23,052 nucleotides of DNA, taken from positions 1 to 23,052 of the forward strand of contig JAFGFP010000022.1 in assembly GCA_016931015.1 (NCBI GenBank), given 5' to 3'. This stretch comes from Dehalococcoidales bacterium. Lineage in GTDB: Bacteria > Chloroflexota > Dehalococcoidia > Dehalococcoidales > UBA5760. Positions 8,038 to 15,333 of this stretch are shown in pieces (within the stretch, counting starts at the first letter, position 1; each line of letters begins with the position of its first letter). The notes under the pieces were generated by a model. It was not told the origin of the DNA and made no database searches. It was given only the letters and a program-made list of their open reading frames with translations. The translations under genes were made by a program, and so were the position numbers.

Positions 8038-9540
8038 ATGGAGATTAAGGTTGTAACCGGTAGTATTACCGAGATTAAGGCTGACGCCGTAGTCGTTGGT
8101 TTCTTTGAGGGAACGGGGTGTCTCGACGGCGATATTGCGGCCCTGGATAAGGCATTGGGGGGCGCTGTCTCCGAACTCATCAGCCAGGGCGAGATTAAGG
8201 GTAGGCTTAACGAGGTTACCGTCATTCACAGCCTGGGTAAGCTGGCGGCGGCCCGGGCGGTGGTTACCGGCCTGGGTAAGCCGGCGGAGCTGTCCCGGGA
8301 CAGACTCTGCGGGGCGGTGGCCGAGACCTGCCGCCGGCTCCGTAAGATGGGCGCCGCGAGTATCGCCACCGTGGCTCAGGGGGCGGGCGTTAATGATATC
8401 AGTCCTGCGGCCAGCGCCCAGGCGATAGCCGAGGGCGCCCTGCTCGGCCTCTATCGCTTCCGCCGGCACATGACCGGCGAGGCGGATTACGGCGAAATTA
8501 AGGAGTTTACCCTGGTGGCCGCCGATGAGAATGAGCGGCAGAAGCTGGAGTCCGGCTGCCGCCGGGGGCGGGTGCTGGCCGAGGCGACTAACCTGGCGCG
8601 CGACATGGCTAACGAGCCGGCTAACTACATGACCCCCGCTATTATGGCCGAGAAGGCCAAGGAGCTGGCCGCAGATTGCGGGCTTAAGTGCCAGGTTCTG
8701 GAGCCGGCCGAGATGCGGAAACTGGGCATGGGGGCGCTGCTCGGTGTGGCCCAGGGGAGCCGGGAGCCGCCCCGGTTAATCGTGCTCCGCTATCGGGGTA
8801 GCGGCTCCGCCGGGGTTGACCTGGCCCTGGTGGGTAAGGGGATAACCTTTGATTCCGGCGGTATCTCGATAAAGCCCTCGGAGAAGATGAGCGAGATGAA
8901 GGGGGATATGGCCGGCGGGGCGGCGGTGCTCGCCGCCATGAGGGCTATCAGCCGGTTTCAGCCTAAGATTAACGTGGTAGCCCTGGTTCCGGCTACGGAA
9001 AACCTGCCTAGCGGCAGCGCCTTAAAGCCGGGTGACGTGATTACCGCCCTGGGCGGTAAGACCATTGAGGTTGTCAACACCGACGCCGAGGGCCGTCTGG
9101 TTCTGGCTGATGCTCTGGGTTACGCGCTTAAGCTCGGGGCGAAGAGCATTATCGATATCGCCACGCTGACCGGGGCCTGTCACATCGCCCTGGGCGACTT
9201 CTATAGCGGCGCCTTCGGTAATCGTAAGGAGCTTATGGACGGGGTGCTTAAAGCCGCCGCCGAGGCGGGCGAGCCTACCTGGCAGCTCCCGATGCACGAG
9301 CAGTATAAAGAGCTCAACAAGAGCGATGTTGCCGATATCAAGAACAGCGGCGGCCGCTACGGCGGCGCCATTACCGCCGCCCAGTTTCTGGCTGAGTTCG
9401 TCGGCGATACCCCCTGGGTGCACCTGGATATCGCCGGCACCTTCCTCAGCGATAAAGAGCGGGGCTGCCTGGTCAAGGGCGCTACCGGGGTGCCGGTGCG
9501 CACCCTGGTGAACCTCGTGCTGTCGCTGGCCGAGGGGTAG
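8038..9540 (+). CDS. pepA: Leucyl aminopeptidase (M17 family)
   Basis: Cytoplasmic two-metal aminopeptidase that trims N-terminal residues from peptides. The 500-residue length and the two-domain layout (divergent N-terminal domain, conserved C-terminal catalytic domain from about 170) are normal. Metal and catalytic motifs are intact: GKGITFDSGGISIK (about 265-278), EMKGDMAGGAAV, and NTDAEGRLVLADAL, the M17 signature. AAGGAG lies just before the ATG. It is 13 nt after the kinase and 42 nt before the ElbB-like gene, so the three are probably one transcript. Some M17 enzymes also bind DNA; nothing here tests that. Confidence 0.96.
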   Translation: MEIKVVTGSITEIKADAVVVGFFEGTGCLDGDIAALDKALGGAVSELISQGEIKGRLNEVTVIHSLGKLAAARAVVTGLGKPAELSRDRLCGAVAETCRRLRKMGAASIATVAQGAGVNDISPAASAQAIAEGALLGLYRFRRHMTGEADYGEIKEFTLVAADENERQKLESGCRRGRVLAEATNLARDMANEPANYMTPAIMAEKAKELAADCGLKCQVLEPAEMRKLGMGALLGVAQGSREPPRLIVLRYRGSGSAGVDLALVGKGITFDSGGISIKPSEKMSEMKGDMAGGAAVLAAMRAISRFQPKINVVALVPATENLPSGSALKPGDVITALGGKTIEVVNTDAEGRLVLADALGYALKLGAKSIIDIATLTGACHIALGDFYSGAFGNRKELMDGVLKAAAEAGEPTWQLPMHEQYKELNKSDVADIKNSGGRYGGAITAAQFLAEFVGDTPWVHLDIAGTFLSDKERGCLVKGATGVPVRTLVNLVLSLAEG

Positions 9541-9582
9541 TAATTTAAGTTTACGAAAAGATTTTCAGAGGAGGGGACACTG

Positions 9583-10230
9583 ATGACAAGGGTAGGCGTT
9601 TTACTGTGTGGCTGCGGGATGTATGACGGGAGCGAAGTCCATGAGGCGACCCTGACGCTGTTCTTTCTGGATAGGGCGGGCGCCGAGATAGTCTGCATCG
9701 CCCCCGATATCGCTCAGTATGACGTGGTTAACCACGTAAACGGCCGGGCGACCGGCGAAAAGAGGCAGGTGCTGGTCGAAGCCGCCCGGATAGCCCGGGG
9801 CGAGATTAAGGATATAAAGCAGGTTACGGCGAGCGAGCTCGACGCCCTGATACTGCCCGGTGGGGTTGGGGCGGCGAAGAACCTGTGCGATTTTGCCCTG
9901 AAAGGAGCGGACTGCACCGTAAGGCCGGAGGTAGCCGGCCTGATTAGGGAGATGCACCAGGCGGGAAAACCGACCGGCTTTATCTGTATCGCCCCGACTA
10001 TCGCGGCTAAGGTCCTGGGGGCCAAGGTAACCATCGGTACCGACCGGGCTACCGCCGCCGCCGTGGAGAAAATGGGCGGGAGCCATGTTACCTGTCAGGT
10101 CGACCAGATTGCGGTTGACGAAGAAAATAAGGTCGTCTCCACCCCGGCCTATATGCTCGGCCCCACTATCTCCAAGATAGCCCTGGGTATCGAGAAGCTG
10201 GTGGCTAAGGTTCTGGAGCTGGCTTCGTAG
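9583..10230 (+). CDS. elbB: ElbB-like DJ-1/PfpI glyoxalase family protein
   Basis: The 215-residue protein matches the ElbB branch of the DJ-1/PfpI fold: CGCGMYDGSEVHEA near the N-terminus (9-22), LPGGVGAAKNL (about 91-101) and the nucleophile-elbow cysteine C135 in GFICIAPT. E. coli ElbB was linked to isoprenoid synthesis and shows weak glyoxalase activity. A strong SD (GAGGAGGGG) precedes the ATG. It is the last gene of the kinase-pepA-elbB run. Function here is taken from the family; detoxification of reactive aldehydes is plausible. Confidence 0.9.
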   Translation: MTRVGVLLCGCGMYDGSEVHEATLTLFFLDRAGAEIVCIAPDIAQYDVVNHVNGRATGEKRQVLVEAARIARGEIKDIKQVTASELDALILPGGVGAAKNLCDFALKGADCTVRPEVAGLIREMHQAGKPTGFICIAPTIAAKVLGAKVTIGTDRATAAAVEKMGGSHVTCQVDQIAVDEENKVVSTPAYMLGPTISKIALGIEKLVAKVLELAS

Positions 10231-10243
10231 CGGTGCCCCCTGA

Positions 10244-10279
10244 TTAGGAAGCGCCTCGTTTGGGTGGGGGCTTCCCTAA
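10244..10279 (+). terminator. Weak hairpin after elbB
   Basis: TTAGGAAGC (10244-10252) pairs with GGCTTCCCTAA (10269-10279) with one bulge and a 16-nt loop. It lies 13 nt after the stop but lacks a T-run, so it is only a possible transcription end. Confidence 0.35.
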
Positions 10280-10292
10280 CCGGTTCGGGCTA

Positions 10293-10320
10293 TTGACTAA
10301 CGTGGTAAAATTATTATAGT
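10293..10320 (+). promoter_or_regulatory. Promoter of the mobA-moeA operon
   Basis: TTGACT (10293-10298) and TATAGT (10315-10320) are separated by 16 nt, five of six matches each to sigma70 consensus. Predicted transcription start is near 10327, about 15 nt before the GTG of mobA. Confidence 0.7.
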
Positions 10321-10341
10321 GGGGTTTTAGATAATCGAGAT

Positions 10342-10953
10342 GTGATTTTGAATATAGGCGGCATGGTTCTGGCCGGTGGTGGCGGCCTGCGTCTGGGGCG
10401 AAAAAAGGCGCTGGAGAACCTTGGCGAGAGAAGTCTGCTGGAGCGAGTTCTGCTCCAGCTTGGTTTTCTTGACGGTGACATTCTGTTGGTTACCGCTCAA
10501 GAGCTGTCCTCTCCCTGCCTTAAAGGCTACCCGCAGCTGAAAGTGGTCAGCGATATTTACCCCGGTAAAGGCCCGCTGGGTGGTGTTTGCACCGGTTTAA
10601 GGCTTTCGGATTCTCCCTATAACGTGGTCGTGGCCTGTGACATGCCCTTCCTGAACCGTACCTTGTTAAGCTATATGATAGATGTCTCCGCCGGTTATGA
10701 CCTGGTGGTGCCGCGGCTTGGGTATTGGGTGGAACCGCTCCACGCCGTTTATTCCCGGGCCTGCCTGGAACCCATGGGGCGCCTGCTGGAAGAGGGAATT
10801 TTGAGCATCAGGCGGCTTTTCCATCTGGTCAGGGTAAGGTATGTCGAGGCTGAGGAGATAGAGCGGTTCGACCCCGAACACCTGAGCTTTTTCAATATCA
10901 ATACCAAGGCTGACCTGGCCCGGGCCAGGGACCTGTTGGGGGTTAAGGCATGA
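10342..10953 (+). CDS. mobA: Molybdenum cofactor guanylyltransferase MobA
   Basis: The 203-residue protein is a small GT-A-type nucleotidyltransferase. The N-terminal VLAGGGGLRLGRKKAL matches the GTP-binding LAGGxSxRMGxxK loop, and VVACDMPFL (about 94-102) holds the metal-binding Asp. MobA attaches GMP to molybdopterin to form the guanine dinucleotide cofactor used by DMSO-reductase-family enzymes. Start GTG at 10342 has no strong SD; ATG at 10363 would remove the first strand residues and is less likely. The stop overlaps the moeA start (ATGA), consistent with coupling. A distinction from CTP-using MocA is not possible from motifs alone. Confidence 0.86.
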   Translation: MILNIGGMVLAGGGGLRLGRKKALENLGERSLLERVLLQLGFLDGDILLVTAQELSSPCLKGYPQLKVVSDIYPGKGPLGGVCTGLRLSDSPYNVVVACDMPFLNRTLLSYMIDVSAGYDLVVPRLGYWVEPLHAVYSRACLEPMGRLLEEGILSIRRLFHLVRVRYVEAEEIERFDPEHLSFFNINTKADLARARDLLGVKA

Positions 10954-12227
10954 TAAGCGTTGAGGAGGCGCTGGCCAGGGTTCTGGATAGCGTCGAGGTT
11001 CTCGACGAAGAGGAAAGCCCCATCCTGGACTCGCTGGGACGGGTTCTGGCTGAGGACATAACTGCCCCCTTCGACGTGCCGCCGCGGGATAACTCGGCCA
11101 TGGACGGCTACGCCGTCAGGGCGGCGGATACCCGGGAAGCCAGCCGGGAGAGGCCGCGAGTTTTGCGCGTGGTGGATAGGGTGGCGGCGGGGGCTGCTTC
11201 CGGTTGCCGGGTGGAAGCGGGGACGGCGGTTCGAATCATGACCGGCGGCCCGCTGCCCGAGGGGGCGGACAGCATCGTCAGGTTTGAGGGTACTGATGAA
11301 GCGCTTCGCTCCGGGCCGGCGGCGGAAATCGGCATCATGACCGAGGTCAAGCCCGGCTGGGACGTCCGCTATGCCGGAGAGGATATTGCCCGGGGGAGCC
11401 GGGTGCTAAAGCGGGGGCTGGTGATTAGCCCGGCTGAGGTCGGGGTTCTGGCGTCTCTGGGGCGGCAAACGGTGAAGGTAATACGCCGGCCCCGGGTGGC
11501 GGTGCTGGCCACCGGGAACGAGCTGGTTAACCTCGGCCAGCCTCTGGACGAAGGTAAGATTTATAACAGCAATAGCTACAGCCTGGCGGCCCTGGTGAGC
11601 TACTACGGGGCTATCCCCGAGATACTGGATGTCGTCCGGGATAGCGAGGATTCCCTGGTGGCCCGTCTCCGCGAGGGGATTAGCGCCGATATGCTCCTTA
11701 CCAGCGGCGGCGTCTCAATGGGAGACTACGATGTCGTTAAGGATGTGCTGGCAAAACAGGGTAAGGTTAGCTTTTGGACGGTGCGCATGAGGCCGGGGAA
11801 GCCGGTTGCCTTTGGCATGATTAAAGGGGTTAGTAAGAGTGGGGCCGAAATAAAAATCCCCCATCTGGGACTGCCGGGTAATCCGGTGAGCGTCATGGTT
11901 ACCTTTGAGCTCTTTGCCCGCCCCGCCCTGCTCAAGATGATGGGGAGGAAAGACCTGGCTCGGCCCCTTATCGAGGCGGTGATTGAGGAAGACGTGGTCA
12001 ACACCGACGGGCGGCGTATCTTCGCCCGGGCGGTGGTGTCGCAACGCGAGGGGCAGTATTTCGCCCGGCTGACCGGGCCCCAGGGCTCCGGGGTGCTGAC
12101 CTCGATGACCTTGGCCAATGGTCTCGCGATTATCCCCGAGGACAGCGCGGGGGTAGCCGCCGGGGATAAGGTTCGGGTGATGATGCTGGACTGGCGTAAA
12201 AAAGACTTAGCTTTAGCGTCGACTTAG
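10950..12227 (+). CDS. moeA: Molybdopterin molybdenumtransferase MoeA
   Basis: Inserts molybdate (or tungstate) into adenylylated molybdopterin. The 425-residue protein has the MoeA signatures in order: PPRDNSAMDGYAV (about 46-58), TGGPLPEGAD (about 98-107), ATGNELV (about 187-193), TSGGVSMGDYDVV (about 250-262) and GLPGNPVSV (about 309-317), followed by the beta-barrel C-terminal domain. The length fits. It overlaps mobA by four bases and is followed 15 nt later by a DUF362-type gene. In related bacteria these cofactors serve DMSO-reductase-family oxidoreductases; none is in the window. Confidence 0.95.
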   Translation: MISVEEALARVLDSVEVLDEEESPILDSLGRVLAEDITAPFDVPPRDNSAMDGYAVRAADTREASRERPRVLRVVDRVAAGAASGCRVEAGTAVRIMTGGPLPEGADSIVRFEGTDEALRSGPAAEIGIMTEVKPGWDVRYAGEDIARGSRVLKRGLVISPAEVGVLASLGRQTVKVIRRPRVAVLATGNELVNLGQPLDEGKIYNSNSYSLAALVSYYGAIPEILDVVRDSEDSLVARLREGISADMLLTSGGVSMGDYDVVKDVLAKQGKVSFWTVRMRPGKPVAFGMIKGVSKSGAEIKIPHLGLPGNPVSVMVTFELFARPALLKMMGRKDLARPLIEAVIEEDVVNTDGRRIFARAVVSQREGQYFARLTGPQGSGVLTSMTLANGLAIIPEDSAGVAAGDKVRVMMLDWRKKDLALAST

Positions 12228-12242
12228 GAGGAATTTTCAGCC

Positions 12243-12962
12243 TTGATATTCAAGGATTCGGAGTTTGTTTTCGAGCCGCCGCCGGTGGTCTCGCGGGCGC
12301 GGCGGGTTCTGATTAAGCCCTGTGCCGGCTATCCGCTGCCCTATCCGGCGACTACCAGCCGGGAGATGATCGCGGTGATAATCGAGGGCATCCGGCGGGT
12401 GAGCGACGCCGACATCCTCCTGCTTGAGGGCACTGCCGACGGGCAGCCGGTCAAGCCGATATATCAGTCACTGGGTTACGACTTCCCCCGGCTGCTGACC
12501 CTGGACGTTAAGGACTGTATCTGGGTGGAGGTGGATAACCCCCTGACCAAGCCCCTGGCGGTGCCGACCTTCTGGATACCGAACGTCATCCTGTCCAGCG
12601 ACTACTTGATAACGGTATCCCCCTTAAAGCTGGCTCGGGGGCGGGGCAGCTTCAGCCTGATGAACCTGCTTACCCTGCTGCCCAGCAGCAAGTACGGGCC
12701 CGGCTGGCGCGACCTGTTCAGCCTGGGGATAGACCGGGTGATTACCGATCTCTATTTCACCCTGCCCTTCGACCTGGGCATCATCGAGGCCTCTCAGCAG
12801 TTCATGACCCAGGACGACCCGACGCAGGGTGAGGCGGTTGATTACGGGAAGGTCTTTGTCGGCGAGCCCTATGAGGTGGACTGCGAAGCCTCCGAGCTGC
12901 TCGGAGTCAAGACGGAGTACGTTGACCTGATTCAGGTGGCTAAGATACTGTTCGAAGGCTAG
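12243..12962 (+). CDS. DUF362-family protein
   Basis: The 239-residue protein begins at TTG with a strong AGGAGG 11 nt upstream that overlaps the moeA stop. VLIKPCAGYP (about 22-31), LLLEGTADGQP, the central DYLITVSPLKLA and SLMNLLTLLP follow the pattern of DUF362 proteins (VLIKPN, GEGSG, D.lInvPKLK, KNl.G). The conserved Asn of KPN is Cys here. Some DUF362 proteins have a ferredoxin domain; this one has none. Function is unknown. Cotranscription with mobA-moeA is likely by spacing, but a molybdenum-related role is only inference. Confidence 0.7.
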   Translation: MIFKDSEFVFEPPPVVSRARRVLIKPCAGYPLPYPATTSREMIAVIIEGIRRVSDADILLLEGTADGQPVKPIYQSLGYDFPRLLTLDVKDCIWVEVDNPLTKPLAVPTFWIPNVILSSDYLITVSPLKLARGRGSFSLMNLLTLLPSSKYGPGWRDLFSLGIDRVITDLYFTLPFDLGIIEASQQFMTQDDPTQGEAVDYGKVFVGEPYEVDCEASELLGVKTEYVDLIQVAKILFEG

Positions 12963-12991
12963 AAAGCCTTGTGCTGAGGGGGCAAGGCCTA

Positions 12992-13399
12992 ATGGCTGAA
13001 GATAATCTGAATACGGAGCCGGTTCCCGCCCCGCGCTGGTTCATTGACCTGGACTGGTACCGGCAGAACGCCCGCTCGTTTCCCACCCTGGTGCGGGACT
13101 GCCTGTGTCCCCGCTGCCGGGAGCGGCTGGAGAAGGGTCGGCTTTCCGAGGCTAAGCTGGTAGCGAGCCTGAGAGATTGCTGCTCTCAGGCCCCCGATTT
13201 TATCAGCGGCGAGCTTCCCATTCTGACCGGTGTCTTTCGTATTCTTTTGGCCGGCGGTAACGAGCCCCTTGAGCTTACGGAGATATCACGGCGGCTCGGG
13301 GAGCGGCTCGGCGGGGAGGGCTACCGCGCCTCGGTCGAGGTTCTCTCCCGCCTGCTTAAGGATGAGCACTACTACGGGATACGGCCGGCGCCGGACTAA
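12992..13399 (+). CDS. Conserved hypothetical protein with CxxC pair
   Basis: The 135-residue protein is not recognised as a named family. I chose ATG at 12992 because GAGGGGG lies 9 nt upstream; an in-frame GTG at 12971 has no SD. The N-terminal half has WFIDLDWYRQN and a Cys cluster (CLCPRC around residue 37-42, CC around 63-64) that could bind a metal; the C-terminal half is helical and ends in a LLKDEHYYGIRP segment reminiscent of a winged-helix domain. It closes the mobA-moeA-DUF362 run. The last four bases overlap the end of the convergent acylphosphatase gene. Confidence 0.65.
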   Translation: MAEDNLNTEPVPAPRWFIDLDWYRQNARSFPTLVRDCLCPRCRERLEKGRLSEAKLVASLRDCCSQAPDFISGELPILTGVFRILLAGGNEPLELTEISRRLGERLGGEGYRASVEVLSRLLKDEHYYGIRPAPD

Positions 13400-13680
13400 T
13401 ACCGGATGCTGAAGCCGGCGTATCTCCCGGTGTAGGCCGGCCATGCGGTGGTTACCTCGGTCACCCTGGCTCTGGGCGGGCCTGTTTTCAGCCTGGAAAT
13501 CAGTGTTTTTAGCTTATCTCTTTCGCCCTCGGCCCAGACCTCCACGGCTTCCGCCGAGGGTAGATTACGGACGTAGCCCGTAATCCCCAGCATTTCCGCC
13601 TGCTGCTCGGTGAAGGCGCGGAAGTAAACGCCCTGGACGTGTCCGTAGATTACTATCTTAACTGCGGCTAAATCACTCAT
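13396..13680 (-). CDS. acyP: Acylphosphatase
   Basis: Small enzyme (94 residues, normal size) that hydrolyses carboxyl-phosphate bonds. The signature GHVQGVYFRAF (13-23) carries the phosphate-binding Arg, and GYVRNL supplies the catalytic Asn. The C-terminal GFSIRY ends the fold as usual. It lies downstream of a decayed radical-SAM fragment and of rnc on the same strand, and meets the plus-strand gene end-to-end with a four-base overlap. Confidence 0.93.
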   Translation of the reverse strand: MSDLAAVKIVIYGHVQGVYFRAFTEQQAEMLGITGYVRNLPSAEAVEVWAEGERDKLKTLISRLKTGPPRARVTEVTTAWPAYTGRYAGFSIRY

Positions 13681-13695
13681 GGTGCCTTTCTTACC

Positions 13696-13890
13696 TCAGG
13701 GTAAGTCTCGGTAGCCGGGCGGTCTCCCTGGCCCGCCGGGTAAGGTGGCACGGCACTGGTCACTTTCACCGGCAATACGGTCTACGCCGCAGTTAAGGGG
13801 GGAGAGACGTTGCGCCCGGAGTATCTCTTTCGCCCGGGCTACCCTGGCCCTGAGCTCTCCGCTGCGGTAGAGCGCTTCGTAAGCGGCTAT
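13696..13890 (-). pseudogene. Decayed N-terminus of a radical-SAM (COG1313-type) protein
   Basis: The minus strand is open for 64 codons (from ATA at 13890 to TGA at 13696-13698) but has no ATG, GTG or TTG start. The translation carries YEALYRSGELRARV, LSPLNCGVDRIAGE and a final C, closely resembling the N-terminal lead-in of PflA-like radical-SAM proteins (LY..GEL..RV ... C.LCPR.CGVDR..GE.G.C). Two of the expected Cys are Gln and Ser, the AdoMet-cluster region is missing and the frame ends early. A Shine-Dalgarno (GGAGGAG) still precedes the ATA, suggesting an ATG-to-ATA loss. The identity is from memory of the family, not an alignment. Confidence 0.55.
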
Positions 13891-13893
13891 CTC

Positions 13894-14037
13894 CTACTCC
13901 TCCGTCTCGGTTTCCCTCTTTCCCTTTTTGATTACCTCTACCGTGGGTGGAGCTGTCAGGATGGTCTCCGCCGAGATTTTCTTGGTTGTTTTCTTGGTTT
14001 TCTTTGGTTCTCTGTGCCGGTAGTCTCGTTTCCCCAT
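13894..14037 (-). CDS. Small lysine-rich protein (47 residues)
   Basis: Starts at ATG (14037) with GAGGTG 6 nt upstream and ends in TAG at 13894-13896. The N-terminus is MGKRDYRHREPKK, followed by alternating Lys/Thr and a hydrophobic centre (ISAETILTAPPTVEVI), then a charged tail ending in TETEE. It is basic at the front and acidic at the end and has no Cys or membrane segment. It sits 92 nt after rnc, with a candidate promoter between. The basic front resembles nucleic-acid- or ribosome-binding small proteins, but no family is recognised. The good SD and the protein-like composition argue that it is real. Confidence 0.6.
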   Translation of the reverse strand: MGKRDYRHREPKKTKKTTKKISAETILTAPPTVEVIKKGKRETETEE

Positions 14038-14081
14038 GGTAGCACCTCTGTTTGAGTATTGGTCTTACGCTTCTAGGAATA

Positions 14082-14110
14082 AGTTTAGCAAAGGGATAAC
14101 GGGGTGTAAA
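14082..14110 (-). promoter_or_regulatory. Candidate promoter for the lysine-rich small ORF
   Basis: On the minus strand TTTACA (14105-14110) and TAAACT (14082-14087) are 17 nt apart, 44 nt before the small ORF start, in the gap after rnc. Confidence 0.4.
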
Positions 14111-14129
14111 GCTGGCTTGAGGGGTTAAG

Positions 14130-14819
14130 TCAGTCCCGGGGGTGCTCCAGCGCGGCGCGGGCCGCCGCCGTCTCGGCGAGCTTCTTACTCTTACCGCTCC
14201 CCCGCCCCAGCACGGTGTTCCCGGCGCGCACCTCGATGGTAAAGCGGCGCTCGTGGTCCGGCCCGCTCGTCTCCACCAGGTGGTAGACGGGTGGGGACTG
14301 CCCGCGGGACTGGAGGAGTTCCTGAAGCCGGGACTTATAGTTAGTGGTGCCGCCCTGGCTCAGCGCATGGGCCAGTTCTTCCTGGAACAGTCTCAGGATA
14401 AAGTCCTCGGTGGCCGCCGGGCCTTGGTCTAGGAAGACGGCGGCAATCACCGCCTCCAGAGCGCAGGCCAGGTTAGCCTTCTTACGGCGCCCGCCGCTTG
14501 ATTCTTCGCCCCTGCCCAGGTAGAGGTAGTCGCCGAGGCCGATGGCCGCCGCCACCCGGGCTAGGGTGTCCCGTTTCACCAGAGCGGCGCGGAGCTTGGT
14601 CATCTCCCCCTCGTCGGCCTGGGGCAGGTCGCGGTAGAGCTTTTCGCTGATTACCAGGCCCAGCACGGCATCGCCGAGGAACTCCAGCCTTTCGTTGCAT
14701 TCCGGGGCCTCTAGCGGGTTCTCGTTAAGGTAGGAGCTGTGGGTCAGGGCCTGCCTCAACCGCAACGGGTCGCTGAAGGAGACCCCCAGCTTTGCTTCAA
14801 AGGCGGCTAGTTCGGCCAA
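14130..14819 (-). CDS. rnc: Ribonuclease III
   Basis: Double-strand-specific endoribonuclease processing rRNA precursors and structured mRNA. The 229-residue protein has the RNase III signature NERLEFLGDAVL (about 42-53) with catalytic Glu/Asp, a second acidic site in CALEAVIAAVFLDQG (about 118-132) and a C-terminal double-strand RNA-binding domain (from about 155: NYKSRLQELLQSRG ... GSGKSKKLAETAAARAAL). The start is TTG at 14819, chosen because AAAGGAGG stands 7 nt before it. It follows a coiled-coil gene on the same strand after 69 nt. Length is normal. Confidence 0.96.
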   Translation of the reverse strand: MAELAAFEAKLGVSFSDPLRLRQALTHSSYLNENPLEAPECNERLEFLGDAVLGLVISEKLYRDLPQADEGEMTKLRAALVKRDTLARVAAAIGLGDYLYLGRGEESSGGRRKKANLACALEAVIAAVFLDQGPAATEDFILRLFQEELAHALSQGGTTNYKSRLQELLQSRGQSPPVYHLVETSGPDHERRFTIEVRAGNTVLGRGSGKSKKLAETAAARAALEHPRD

Positions 14820-14888
14820 GAGGCGGCCTCCTTTCCGGAAAGTCCGGTAGCGTGACGGTCTGTTGGCTGGTCGGAGCTTACCGGGTGG

Positions 14889-15128
14889 CTATTTACCGCC
14901 GGTCTTCCCCCGGGGCTTCTTTCTGGCCTGGGTTACCTTTCCGGCCTTAGCCTCCAGGCTCTTCAGCCTCAGGGAGTCGATAACCAGCCGTTCCACATAG
15001 TCCTCGAGCTGGCTCACCAGCGACTTTAGCTCGGCCACGGTCTCCGGGTCGCCCTGTCTCAGCTCTAAGAGGCGGAGCCTAACCCGGGCGAACAAGTCGT
15101 CTATCTGCTCGCGCGCCTCTTCCGTCAT
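14889..15128 (-). CDS. Small helical protein with lysine-rich tail
   Basis: 79 residues, not assigned to a family. The first 60 residues are heptad-like and highly charged (IDDLFARVRLRLLELRQG, then LKSLVSQLEDYVERLVIDSL), predicting a helical hairpin or coiled coil, and the end is a basic tail (ARKKPRGKTGGK) that could bind nucleic acid. It lies just upstream of rnc on the same strand. The start codon lies 8 nt after a -10-like TAAAAT, so the transcript may have almost no leader. Confidence 0.68.
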   Translation of the reverse strand: MTEEAREQIDDLFARVRLRLLELRQGDPETVAELKSLVSQLEDYVERLVIDSLRLKSLEAKAGKVTQARKKPRGKTGGK

Positions 15129-15136
15129 CTCGCCTC

Positions 15137-15166
15137 ATTTTACCACGCCGCTAGCCTTTCGGCTAG
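15137..15166 (-). promoter_or_regulatory. -10 element and GAAA-loop hairpin upstream of the coiled-coil gene
   Basis: TAAAAT (15137-15142, minus strand) ends 8 nt before the ATG at 15128. Upstream of it CTAGCC-GAAA-GGCTAG (15151-15166) forms a perfect 6-bp stem with a GNRA loop on the minus strand. A good -35 is not seen. Confidence 0.35.
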
Positions 15167-15172
15167 AAGTCT

Positions 15173-15251
15173 TTCCGATTGCGGAACCGGGCATAAGCAG
15201 CGAGGATACCCCCGAAACTTGCCGAAAAAGTGCGTATACCGCAATCCGGAA
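15173..15251. repeat. Imperfect inverted repeat element
   Basis: TTCCGATTGCGG (15173-15184) and CCGCAATCCGGAA (15239-15251) are inverted copies differing by one inserted G, about 54 nt apart. Inside is a short direct repeat, CCGAAA-CTTG-CCGAAA (15212-15227). The element lies in the 205-bp divergent gap. It could be a small transposon relic or a folded RNA; I recognise no known family. Confidence 0.4.
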
Positions 15252-15291
15252 GCGTTGGTCGGCCCGGAAAAGCGCCCACTTCTCGCACATG

Positions 15292-15327
15292 GGGGTTTGA
15301 CCCCGTAAAAGGCCTTTCTGTTATCAT
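15292..15327 (+). promoter_or_regulatory. Promoter of the zinc-ribbon gene with palindrome on the -35
   Basis: TTGACC (15297-15302) and an extended -10 TGTTATCAT (hexamer 15322-15327) are 19 nt apart. The inverted repeat GGGGT-TTG-ACCCC (15292-15304) covers the -35. The -10 ends 6 nt before the ATG at 15334, so the transcript would be leaderless. Confidence 0.5.
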
Positions 15328-15333
15328 AGGTGT

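Noticed and set aside
8035..8469. Long antisense frames over pepA, elbB and other GC-rich genes
   Set aside because: Codon-complement shadows in high-GC DNA, without SD or recognisable domains; the sense genes are conserved.
13810..14055. 81-codon open frame on the plus strand
   Set aside because: It is antisense to the lysine-rich small ORF and the radical-SAM relic; its hydrophobic Leu/Phe runs are the complement of Lys/Glu codons, and it has no good SD.
15231..15320. Possible known riboswitch in the divergent gap at 15.2 kb
   Set aside because: The stems do not match any aptamer consensus I can recall, and the zinc-ribbon promoter lies downstream of the element, so it would not be in that mRNA's leader.
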